A DNA stretch of 64,000 nt. It comes from Chaenocephalus aceratus. Lineage: Eukaryota > Chordata > Actinopteri > Perciformes > Channichthyidae. A program made the translations under genes and the position numbers. The DNA is taken from NCBI GenBank assembly GCA_023974075.1, contig CM043792.1:13001456-13065455 (forward strand), read 5' to 3'. Below, one piece after another: positions 51,146 to 60,185 of the stretch (positions within the stretch are counted from its first letter, which is position 1; every line of letters begins with the position of its first letter). Below the pieces are notes generated by a model, which did not search any database, was not told the origin of the DNA, and was given only the letters and a program-made list of their open reading frames with translations.

Positions 51146-52783
51146 GTGTTTTCCCTCACTACCAACACCACGGTAGCAAGAACACTTTTTTCTTCTCTCT
51201 TCTCTCGCTGCGGTTGCGGGTTGAAAGTGTCAGGCACAGACTCACACCAGATCTGTTCGTCCTGCCTCGGGCTGGAACACGCCCAGGAGGCCATCGACAA
51301 CCCCGGCTCGTGCGGACATTGTGTCCGCCTCACCGTGAAGAGCCTCCACCGAAGGTTGGCGCAACAAGTTAACCTGTCGGGACGGGACCCCCTCATGTCC
51401 ACTGATCCGCCGACCGGCAATCAAGACACGGGGACGTCTGCCGCAGAGATGGAGCCCCTCACTGCGGTCTGGGGCTCACCGACAGCGGCACCCGCAGAAC
51501 CGGAATCCCGCGCCATATCAGGCCGAGATCCGGTGGCGGCAAGAAACGCGGGAACGGGGCCCCACGCTATACCAAGCTGGGGCTCCCGACTGGACCTCAC
51601 CACGGTTTCACCCGCGGAAGATGTCCTGGAGTTAGACTGCATGGAGGACGAAGAGTACACCTCTGAGTTCCTCCTGTCTGACTCGGATGAGCAGGAAGAC
51701 GACATCTTCATGTCATCGACTCAGGCTGCAAAGCCGGGAGCGATGGCTGCTCCCCCGGGCGACAGCACACCAGCTTCGCCCTGTCTCAGTATGGACCTAC
51801 AATCCGTGTGTCAGCGCGCTGCGGCCAAACAAGACATCCCATGGCCCGAAGTGGCCAAGGAGACCTCCAGGTCCCGTTACGAGGGAAAACTTTTTTCCCA
51901 AACAACGAGGGCAAAGAGGCAACTCCTCCCGGTCTTCCCGGAGATGTTGGATGAGGTGTCGGTCTCGTGGAGAGACCGGCCCTTTAGCAACAAGGCCCCA
52001 ATCCAGGGTGCCTCCTCGCTTGACTGTGACGGTATGGAGAGGCTCGGCCTGCTCCACATACCACCTATGGAACCGCTGGTGGCAGCCCACCTCCTACCGA
52101 GGATGGGCCAGCCGCCAAGCAGGAACCCCACGCTGCCAGCAAAAACGGACCGATTCCAGTCTACCATGACGGAACGGGCCTACAGAGCCGCAGCGTTGTC
52201 CGCCAGGGCTCTGAACGTTTCCTCGATGCTAACCGCATACCAAGCGGAGCTCTGTGAGGATATGTCGAGCAATCCTGGACCAGCCACTCTGGACGAGATA
52301 GCCGCGGTCACAGACATTTGTCTCCGTGTCCAACGCTGCGCCGTCCAGGCCACGGGCAAGGTAATGGGGATCATGGTGGTGCAGGAAAGAGCTAGATGGC
52401 TCAACCTCACCAACCTCCCAGACCGGGAAAAGGAAGATGTGCTTGACATGCCCATCGTTCCCGAGGGGATTTTCGGCTCCGCTCTCGCTTCCATGCAAAG
52501 GAAGTGCGGGTCGAAAAAGAAGGAAGACGAGGCTCTCCACCTTTGTCTCCCTCGAAGGGTCCAGCCGCGGCCTTTGCAACGGCGGCCCTTCGCCCACGCT
52601 GCACCGCGCTCTGCTGGGTTCAAAGTACCAGGACAGCAGAGGGCGCAGCCCGCCCCGAGTCCCCAGCCCAGGCAGGAGACGAGGGCAAGTTGGTCTAGAA
52701 AATCTCCGGCTCCGGCTGTAGCCCAGGCACAGCCGACCCAGAATTTCGGCCAGCAGGCGAGGAAGAAGAAGCGAGCGGCCTGA
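51146..52783 (+). CDS. DIRS gag-like protein, copy 2
   Basis: The 545-codon frame carries the cysteine-rich module CGCGLKVSG, CSSCLGLEH, CGHC near residues 22-62, then an acidic patch (SDSDEQEDD). A central domain has PVFPEMLDEVSVSW and HIPPMEPLVAAHLLP, then the helical TERAYRAAALSARALNV region. It ends with a basic ARKKKRAA tail. This order matches gag-like proteins of vertebrate DIRS elements. Copy 1 shows about 230 bp more upstream that includes another candidate ATG, so the authentic N-terminus may be deleted here and the ATG at 51146 could be secondary. Copy 1 lacks most of this central domain. Confidence 0.75.
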   Translation: MFSLTTNTTVARTLFSSLFSRCGCGLKVSGTDSHQICSSCLGLEHAQEAIDNPGSCGHCVRLTVKSLHRRLAQQVNLSGRDPLMSTDPPTGNQDTGTSAAEMEPLTAVWGSPTAAPAEPESRAISGRDPVAARNAGTGPHAIPSWGSRLDLTTVSPAEDVLELDCMEDEEYTSEFLLSDSDEQEDDIFMSSTQAAKPGAMAAPPGDSTPASPCLSMDLQSVCQRAAAKQDIPWPEVAKETSRSRYEGKLFSQTTRAKRQLLPVFPEMLDEVSVSWRDRPFSNKAPIQGASSLDCDGMERLGLLHIPPMEPLVAAHLLPRMGQPPSRNPTLPAKTDRFQSTMTERAYRAAALSARALNVSSMLTAYQAELCEDMSSNPGPATLDEIAAVTDICLRVQRCAVQATGKVMGIMVVQERARWLNLTNLPDREKEDVLDMPIVPEGIFGSALASMQRKCGSKKKEDEALHLCLPRRVQPRPLQRRPFAHAAPRSAGFKVPGQQRAQPAPSPQPRQETRASWSRKSPAPAVAQAQPTQNFGQQARKKKRAA

Positions 52784-52804
52784 CAGCCCCTCCTTCTCCC
52801 CTCC

Positions 52805-55561
52805 GTGACGGAGCTGGAAGTTCCTTCCCCGGCTCTAAATGTGTCCCTGCCGCCTCGAGAGATGCCTCAACGCCATCCTCAAGTCCGCACAAGACACATG
52901 TCACATCGTTATTGTCTGAATAAACCATTTTCCGCTGACGCATCCAGGCTCCGGCCAAGGGCGCAGCCTAAAAAAATTAAAAGAAAGACAATAAACAGTC
53001 CGTTAACCATGAATCCCCTTCTGAGAGCAGCTACGGCCTCTCTCAAAAGGCGGATAATAAACGGATCTGTGAAGGCACCACCGCCACGCGCATGCACAGT
53101 GCCGGTTGGGGCTTTAAGGGCACTACCGCCACATGCGTACGCAGTGCCGGCTAGAGCTGTAAAGAACGGCCCGTCAATCCTTCCCCTTTCAAGAGCAGCT
53201 ACGGCATCTCTCAAAGGACGGATTATTGACGGGTCCGTGAAGCCACCGCCACACACATGCGCAGTGCCGGCCAGGGCTTTAAGGGCACCACCGGCACGCG
53301 CAGGCGCAGTGCCGACTGGAGCCGTGAGGGCACCACCGGCACACACATGCGCAGTGCCGGTCGGAGCCATAAGAGTGACATCCCAGCTGGCTCTAAGGAG
53401 CATACAGCAGGAGATACTCACGATGTCTGCCTGGGCTTCTCAAAACAGTTATAATTTATCTGTTTTCACAAACCCAGTGAGAGTCAACCCACATTCTGGA
53501 GAGAAGAGTTCTCTCTCTCCCAGAAAGAAGGGTTTTATCTATAAAGCCCACCGAGCGGAGTCAGATTACGGAGGAAAATGTCCTCGTAAAGCACCCGCTC
53601 AACATGGGCCTCATAATAAATCTAAACCCCGAACGCCACGGCTTACGGAGAGTTTTGGTGATTATGAAATGCGTAGTGGCACTACACCCGACTTTTCCAG
53701 TGCGGGACGCGCCTACGGGTGCAGTCCTTTCACGGAAGGTGGTCACCACGGACGCAGGTCAGACGGGCTGACAGGGGACTTACGAAGGTCGCTCGGTGAG
53801 AGGTCTCTAGAACAGAGACTTCCAGCGGGCACGCGTAAATTACCCGGAGCTTTTAGCGGTGTTCCCCACCCAAAAATGCTTCCTGCCTTCTCTCAGAGGA
53901 CTTCATGTCCCCGTGAGGATAGACAACACGATATCGTGGATGAACCGCCAGGGGAGTTTGCGTTGTCTCCAGTCACACACACTGGCACACAAACTGATCC
54001 CTTGGAGCGGCAGACGTCTCCTCTCTCTGAGAACGACACGAGTACCGGGTGTTATGCACCTAGGGACAGAATTACTGTCAAAAGGTGCACCACTCTATGC
54101 AGACTGGACTCCTCATCCAAGGATCGAGAGTCCGCTGTGGGTGCGTTACGGCGGAGCCGCGTTAAATCTGTTCGCAAGGGGAGAAAATGCTCAATGACAG
54201 CTGTTCTCTTTAATGCACGATTTAAACGCACCGTTAGGCGGGGACGCACTCGTACACGATTGACCTCCGGGTCCTCTGTACGCGTTCCCATCCCTGGTTC
54301 TGTTCCCCTTAACTCCGGCCAGAGTGAAAGAGCAACGCCACACACGTACTCTGATGTTTCCACCCTAGCCCGCAATATACGGGCTGGCGGGGATATATCA
54401 GCTGTTGTGCGGGCAGCCGTGGCAGCCCCCACCACGCAGGGACAGATTGTCTCAGGCGGGGAGGGCGATCCTTCACCCACGCCCAGAGCACGGGGCACTA
54501 TGGGCCTGACCCGTGAGTGGTACAATCTGAATACAGTGGGACTCCCTCAGAAGGTGATAAACACTATTCAGAGTGCGAGAGCTTCCTCCACCAGGTCTCT
54601 TTACGACTGTAAGTGGAGGGTGTTTGAGGAGTGGTGCCTTCAAGAAGGGCACATCTCTTTTCAATGTCCTGTCGGGGTGATTTTATCATTCCTACAGGAC
54701 TTGATCGATAAACACAAAGCTTTCTCCACGATCAAGGTGTACCTGGCTGCTATTGCTGCATGCCATGTGGGCTTTGAGGGTAAGACGGCTAGCCAACATC
54801 CTTTGGTTTGCCGTTTTATGAAGGGAGCGCGCAGGCTCCTCCCTGTCTCCTCCCTGTCTCCAGGTCCCTTATGGGACCTGGCAGTGGTTTTAAATGGGCT
54901 CAAAATGACCCCATTTGAACCCCTGGAGGGAGCTGACATGAAACATCTGTCACTCAAGACAGTGCTGTTACTGGCCCTGGCATCCGCTAAACGGGTCAGT
55001 GATATCCATGCACTCTCTGTACATCCCTCATGCACTCAGTTCGCCCCAGGGCAAACGAGAGTGTTGTTGAAACCCAACCCTGCCTTTACACCAAAGGTGG
55101 TTGGTTCATGTACCCCGATTGACATTGAGGCATTTCCTCCGCCGCTGGTTTCCTCCGGGGAGCAGCAGCAGGATTTATTGTGTCCAGTCCGGGCTTTGCA
55201 CACATATATGGACAGATCAAAAGAGCTTCGTCTTCATGACCAACTCTTCGTGTCCTGGGCTAAACCTCACAAGGGTAAGCCTGTTACTAAGCAACGACTA
55301 TCCCACTGGATCGTGGAGGCGATTGCTTTGGCCTATACGAGTCAGAATCTGCAAGCACCTTTGGGTCTGCGGGCTCACTCGACTCGGGGCCTGGCTACAT
55401 CCTGGGCTTTGTTCAAGGGTGTTTCCATCCAGGATATCTGTGCGGCGGCAAGCTGGTCTTCGCCACTCACTTTTGTCCGCTTTTACAGACTGGACGTCTC
55501 CGCTCCAAACGTGGCCCGAGCAGTGCTGGGCACCTTGTTGAGTCGGGTCTCCACCTGTTAA
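52805..55561 (+). CDS. Fused linker plus tyrosine recombinase, 918-codon frame, DIRS copy 2
   Basis: A single open frame runs from 52805 to TAA 55559-55561. Residues about 145-190 contain three 15-residue repeats (APPxxTCAVPxGA). Residues about 310-465 are the out-of-frame reading of the RNase H remnant. From about residue 567 (GLTREWYNL) it is the DIRS recombinase, with Arg 730 (SAKRVSDIHAL), His 858, Arg 861 (LRAHSTR) and Tyr 894 (TFVRFYRLD). All catalytic residues are present. The N-terminal 560 residues have no known domain, so translation may begin internally. Compared with copy 1, the recombinase part differs at only a few residues, including a short LPVSSLSPGP replacement. Confidence 0.8.
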   Translation: MTELEVPSPALNVSLPPREMPQRHPQVRTRHMSHRYCLNKPFSADASRLRPRAQPKKIKRKTINSPLTMNPLLRAATASLKRRIINGSVKAPPPRACTVPVGALRALPPHAYAVPARAVKNGPSILPLSRAATASLKGRIIDGSVKPPPHTCAVPARALRAPPARAGAVPTGAVRAPPAHTCAVPVGAIRVTSQLALRSIQQEILTMSAWASQNSYNLSVFTNPVRVNPHSGEKSSLSPRKKGFIYKAHRAESDYGGKCPRKAPAQHGPHNKSKPRTPRLTESFGDYEMRSGTTPDFSSAGRAYGCSPFTEGGHHGRRSDGLTGDLRRSLGERSLEQRLPAGTRKLPGAFSGVPHPKMLPAFSQRTSCPREDRQHDIVDEPPGEFALSPVTHTGTQTDPLERQTSPLSENDTSTGCYAPRDRITVKRCTTLCRLDSSSKDRESAVGALRRSRVKSVRKGRKCSMTAVLFNARFKRTVRRGRTRTRLTSGSSVRVPIPGSVPLNSGQSERATPHTYSDVSTLARNIRAGGDISAVVRAAVAAPTTQGQIVSGGEGDPSPTPRARGTMGLTREWYNLNTVGLPQKVINTIQSARASSTRSLYDCKWRVFEEWCLQEGHISFQCPVGVILSFLQDLIDKHKAFSTIKVYLAAIAACHVGFEGKTASQHPLVCRFMKGARRLLPVSSLSPGPLWDLAVVLNGLKMTPFEPLEGADMKHLSLKTVLLLALASAKRVSDIHALSVHPSCTQFAPGQTRVLLKPNPAFTPKVVGSCTPIDIEAFPPPLVSSGEQQQDLLCPVRALHTYMDRSKELRLHDQLFVSWAKPHKGKPVTKQRLSHWIVEAIALAYTSQNLQAPLGLRAHSTRGLATSWALFKGVSIQDICAAASWSSPLTFVRFYRLDVSAPNVARAVLGTLLSRVSTC
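53239..53373 (+). repeat. 45-bp coding minisatellite in DIRS copy 2
   Basis: Three 45-bp units, in frame with the 918-codon frame; copy 1 has four. The missing unit corresponds to the third unit of copy 1. Confidence 0.85.
53725..54197 (+). pseudogene. DIRS RNase H remnant, copy 2
   Basis: In the frame of 53859-54197 the blocks SLRGLHVPVRIDN, NRQGSLRC, LAHKLI, RVPGVMHLG and LYADWTPHP match the copy 1 remnant. A stop lies in the RGL-x-NRDF stretch just upstream. It overlaps the recombinase-containing frame by more than 300 bp. Confidence 0.72.
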
Positions 55562-55623
55562 ATTCTGGTTGATCGGTGATCTTCGAGATAAGCTCGTCTG
55601 GCAATACGGGAGCTACAATATCC

Positions 55624-55716
55624 CATAGTGAGACATCGAATGGAGTGTTATGAATGAGAACTATAGGTTACTTACGTAACCCCAGTGTCAGAGTAACATG
55701 AAGTGAGATGTCTCAC
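55624..55716. promoter_or_regulatory. DIRS internal complementary region, copy 2
   Basis: CATAGTGAGACATCGAATGG to GAATGAGAAC mirrors the left end; CTATAGGTTACTTACGTAAC and onward mirrors the right end. The two halves join at AAC, the complement of the boundary GTT. Confidence 0.88.
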
Positions 55717-55734
55717 CAGACGGCCCTCCTTGCT

Positions 55735-55900
55735 ATGGTGAAGCGAGAAGAGGTGCTTATTTTGAATGACGCATGCATCGTGGCGCAAGCTACTTATAGG
55801 GGGTGATTTCCCCTGACGTTGACGTCAAGATCACCAGCCAATCAGGATTGGCGTAATGAGATTGATGCTTCTGTTTGCTCCGCGATGAGGCGCATCCCAT
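55735..55900. repeat. DIRS copy 2 right inverted terminal repeat
   Basis: Inverse of 50810-50960, complete, including the GGCGTAATGAGATTGATGC block that copy 1 has lost. Confidence 0.85.
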
Positions 55901-57654
55901 AGTGAGACATCTCACTTCATGTTACTCTTAAGCCTGGGGTTACGTAAGTAACCTATAGTTTCCCCAAAAGTGGGCGGGGCTGTAAAGTGACGTAGATTTT
56001 ACTCTCATCTATTATTCAAAACCATTCTATTTATTCTAACGTAAATTACATGCCAGTATTTTATCTTTTTATTTATTTGTTTTTATTTTAAATCGTATAA
56101 TGTCTGACTTTTTTTTCCATCTGTGAGGAAAAGAAATTGGGCTCAGAGCCTCAAAATACTGAAATCTGTATTTTTTAAAATATTTTTTTCCTTCTAATTT
56201 GTTATTATTTAGGGTTAGGGGTTTATTTATTAACTGTGTACAGCCCTGGAGGTTTAGACGACAGGAAACACATTGGTGTGAACACATTTTAAACATGTAA
56301 TTACTAAATGGGTGAAAAACGCAGCATTAATATATACCCACACGACAGCTCATTGTTACTTTGTAATTCTACTCCACTACAATTCAGAGGTTAACCTGGT
56401 ATTTTTACTCCACTACATTTAGTTTAGTTACTTTGCAGATTCTGATTAATGATGTGGAATATAAACAACCCTTAAAGCAGACTTTAGTTACACCTGAGTA
56501 AAATTCAGGGAAGGTGATTGTCAAGTGCCAACAATCAGGAGAGATATTTGATAGTTGGTGCTTGAGAAGACTAAACATTTATCTGCAGATCTCTATAAAG
56601 TATGTTCATTAATCGTTATTATCTACTAATAGTTAATTAAAAACTGTAGATAATTGCTATTTTGCACATCCCTTTCAAGATTTCAAGATTTTCAAAGGTT
56701 TATTGACATATCATACACAACCACAGTGTAATTTTGCAATGAATGCAAATCTTAGGTCACAGCGCATTACAATACATCTATCAATATGTGTGTATCTCCA
56801 CCATTAAACTGTCAAATTCTGCACATGTCTTATACTATCTACATACATAAGAGTATAATTAATGCATATAATATCAGTTAAAATAAGTGCTTCAACATAG
56901 TTAACATTGCAGGAAAGCAATATACTAGACGTTAAGTACTTTGTCAGGCTTAATATTTATCTGTAGATAGATATCCCCAAAGCTTTTTTCTTATTTGAAA
57001 GAAGACCTTAACCTAAAGTACTCTTTAATGTGTTAATAAAGGTTAATTAGTTTGTCTGTTTTGCACATCCTCATATTAATATCTTTGTACATCCAGCACT
57101 AAACTGTTTTATTGTAGAGATCACTTACAGTATCTTCTTGATTTTTTATATTCTATATTTCTATCATTGACCTTCTACTTTCCCCCTATGAAAGTATGTA
57201 CTCTTAATATTTTTTTCATCAAATAACATTATTCAACAAAAATAATTCAATAACGTGCTTTAACTACTAGGCAGTGCACACAAGGTACACACAGCATACT
57301 AATAATAACTTTGTATTATTAGTGTAGGATACTAATGTATAACATCTGAAGATGTGTAGTTTTATTCATGTTTTTACATAATTTTACAGGATATCGCTAT
57401 ACTATCTCATGTTTTACTTCTACACATTAATATCTGATTTGTAAAACATCACAGAAAGGTATATCCGTCATTTAATGGTAAGCTATTGCAATTGTGATTC
57501 CATAGATGTGTCTCCCATCACCCAAATCCCCTGACTATTCTCTCAACTCAGTATTTACATTCTTTAATTCAAAGAAAATCAGTAATATCTTAAAAAACTA
57601 CAAGTCCTTTTCTATCAGCTGTGCACCGTTATGGTGTAAATATAACCTATCTAC

Positions 57655-58871
57655 TAGGGGTGTAACGGTTCACAAACATTTCGGTTCGGTACGTACCTCG
57701 GTTTTTAGGTCACGGTTCGGTTCGGTACGTTTTCGGTACAGCAGAAAATTATCACAAAACATAACATTTTTTTTAAATTATTATTAAACTGTGAATAATG
57801 TATTCACTCAAATAAATACAAAATATAATAAAACAAACATTAAGGTGCAGCATTTCGATTAACTGAAATAATCTGTATTTGAACTTTACTGTACTAGTAG
57901 GCCTACTCACAAAACATAAACTATTAGTTTTGGGTTTTTAATTATTATTAAACTGTGAATATTCACTCAAATAAATATAAAATATAATAAAATAAACATT
58001 AAGGTGCAGCTTTTCGATTAACTGAAATCATCTGTATTTGAACTGTACTACCTAAGCAGCCAGTTTGACATTAGGACTTGCTTGTCATTGTATTTTCATG
58101 TTTTTTTAAAGAAAAATGTACTTGTCCACATTGCTTGCCGAAAGGGCAGATCTGCTGGCACTAGCAACGTCTCCTGCTGTGGAGAACACCCTCTCGCTAG
58201 GGACAGAGGTAGCAGACACAGCCAGGTAGCGCTTTGCTAACATGGCAACATAAGGATATTTGGCATTTGTAATAGCTTTGGCTCGGTCTGATGTTTTTGC
58301 GAGTGGTGGAGGCTTAAATGCTAGCGGGAGTTGGGTTTGCACTTCAGTCTTTTGGTACCGGTGATATTCATGTTCAGGTGATGCCTTTTCAAATGAGTGT
58401 GCAAGCTTGATGTATTTCCAGCCGCGTAACCAATTGTAGTTGAACAATGCCGACAAACAGCTTTGGTTCGGTCCACCTGTCTTTGTCCGTCATCCTTGTA
58501 CGTAACTGCGAAACCAAAATGTTCCCAAACCGGAGACTTCAATGATGCTGGAGGATTTTCGAGCTCAACTTTATCTGCGTTCGCCATTTCGACAGTTCCT
58601 CAAATCACTGACTACATTTGAACGCATCCCTCTGACCAGCTCGTCCAATGAAATGACTTGCTCGCTCTATGACGCGTTGAACACAATGGGAGCAAATTAC
58701 TCTGAATGCTGCGACGCAGCACCTGAGATTACTTCCAAGAAGTTGTTCACGTTCTCAATTGTTTACGTTTAACGTTATATTCGTTCGGTACACTTCGGTA
58801 CACACGTGTACCGAACCGAAGGGCCCGTACCGAATAATTTCGGTACGGGTACGTGTACCGTTACACCCCTA
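57655..58871. mobile_element. hAT (ZBED-type) element, internally deleted
   Basis: The inverted ends TAGGGGTGTAACGG and CCGTTACACCCCTA are perfect over 14 bp, with an 8-bp duplication CTATCTAC at 57647-57654 and 58872-58879. The related element B carries the empty site near 32246. It encodes both ends of a transposase on the minus strand but not its middle, so it is non-autonomous. Confidence 0.93.
58106..58587 (-). pseudogene. hAT transposase remnant: BED finger plus C-terminal dimerisation domain
   Basis: The frame starting at 58587 (MANADKVELENPP) encodes a BED zinc finger: VWEHFGFAV, CRHC and a closing HTHLKRHH. It then shifts into the frame ending at 58106, which carries the C-terminal hAT dimerisation region: YPYVAMLAKRYLAVSATSVP, then SERVFSTAGDV and a short SNVDKYIFL tail. 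The central RNase H-like catalytic domain is absent; the two ends meet near 58380. Relatives belong to the ZBED/hAT group. Confidence 0.88.
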
Positions 58872-59691
58872 CTATCTACCAATTGGATCAAATGTAAAAG
58901 TCAGCCGAATTACTTTTGATACTGCAAGGAGACGTATTTTGTGAAAAGAAATGCAAGATGCAGTTCTTCAAGTTTGTCCAGAAGTCTTCTCATCAGGGCT
59001 CTATAAATAAAGAACTACGGCAGATGTGTAATATTTAATGCAGCCGAACCGTGTATTACAATGACGTTATGTGATGACTTCCAAAGAGAAAAGCAAGAAC
59101 ACTCGGAATAAAGTATTATTATATATTTTTTAAATGTTTTCGGATATCATATCGCATTAACATCATATCCCAACATGCATTGCGGCTAAAACATCCAATC
59201 AACGAGCTTCAAGCTGAGGATCTTGGGTAATCTGTTCAGTGGGTTTGTGGTGTGTATCGCTCGAAATGTCCCTTATCGGCCTACGTCTGTTTCCGGTGAC
59301 TTTATTTACGGCTAAAAAGCATGCTAAAAAGCCCAAGATTATAGAATTAAACAAATAAATAAAAACAAGGATAATTGTGTGTTATTGTTCAGTAAATAAC
59401 AGTGTGTTATTTAGAAAATAATAACAAATTAGAAGGAAAAAAAGATTTAAAAAAATACAGATTTCAGTATTTTGAGGCTCTGAGCCCCATTTATTTTCCT
59501 CACAGATGGAAAAAAAAGTCCGGCATTATAAGATTTAAAATAAAAACAAATAAATAAAAAGATAAAATACTGGCATGTAATTTACGTTAGAATAAATAGA
59601 ATGGTTTTGAATAATAGATGAGAGTAAAATCTACGTCACTTTACAGCCCCGCCCACTTTTGGGGAAACCAACGCTGTCATTTGAACGGCGA

Positions 59692-59817
59692 TCAACCCTG
59701 AAGCCACAGAGATCTTCTGTTACTGTCCTTTCTTCTTAGAGGAAGTACAGAAACACGTAACTCTGGATTTGTTTTAATGTTTGAGGTGCAATAAACGACA
59801 CAGCAGCTTTTTGGCAT
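59692..59817 (-). pseudogene. THAP zinc-finger exon near the end of element C
   Basis: From ATG at 59817 the minus strand reads MPKSCCVVYCTSN, PELRVSVLPLRRKD and NRRSLWLQ, the N-terminal half of a C2CH THAP domain. A GT follows the LWLQ codons within a few bases, a plausible splice donor. No second half (the C-x-x-H part) was found nearby in element C. It probably marks the 5' exon of a THAP-type transposase from which this family derives. Confidence 0.6.
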
Positions 59818-60094
59818 GTTAAAACTATTATTTTCTGCCTCACTCATGAGAGTAACAGCTGGCGAAATTACAGCCTCTCCTACTGATTTCAAATGTGTGC
59901 TCTAAAATTATATTTATAAATGACTATTATCATTATTATAAGCAAGACAATAAATGGCAAAGATATGTAGAAAATAAACGTATTTGAGATACGTTCATAA
60001 CGAACGTAACGTGGGAGAAAATGCGTTTCTGACTAAACGTAATTGAGAATGCAGTTTAGTTCTGTGGGAACGTAATTTTTAGGAGACAGGGTTG

Positions 60095-60185
60095 CACTCC
60101 ACGGAGTTCACTCCATCACAGAGGGGGAGTGTACAGTGTAGGGGTAGGGTGTAGGGCGTGGTTTGAGATTGGGCCATACACACAT
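60095..60185. repeat. MITE-like repeat, inverted relative to 17346-17510
   Basis: GGGTAGGGTGTAGGGCGTGG and the following TTTGAGATTGGGCC match the complement of the repeat left of element A. Confidence 0.5.

Larger units (their letters stand above)
50774..55960 (+). mobile_element. DIRS-type tyrosine-recombinase retrotransposon, copy 2
   Basis: It has the same family structure as the element at 32539-38170 and is closely similar in sequence. GTT lies at both boundaries (50774-50776 and 55958-55960). Inverted repeats (about 50810-50960 and 55735-55900), an internal complementary region (55624-55716), gag, a long fused frame and an intact recombinase are present. It lacks a recognisable reverse transcriptase. 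The right boundary abuts GTTTCCCCAAAAG, the start of an arm of element C. Confidence 0.9.
55961..60094. mobile_element. Long-inverted-arm element C, with nested hAT derivative and THAP exon
   Basis: TTTCCCCAAAAGTGGGCGGG at the left is mirrored by CCCGCCCACTTTTGGGGAAA ending at about 59669. The arms continue for about 300 bp through ATTTACGTTAGAATAAATAG-type text. The interior (about 56300-59290) matches elements A and B. The right side extends past the arm to AGGAGACAGGGTTG at about 60094, resembling the ends of A and B, and includes a THAP exon. The left counterpart is cut off by DIRS copy 2. Confidence 0.65.
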
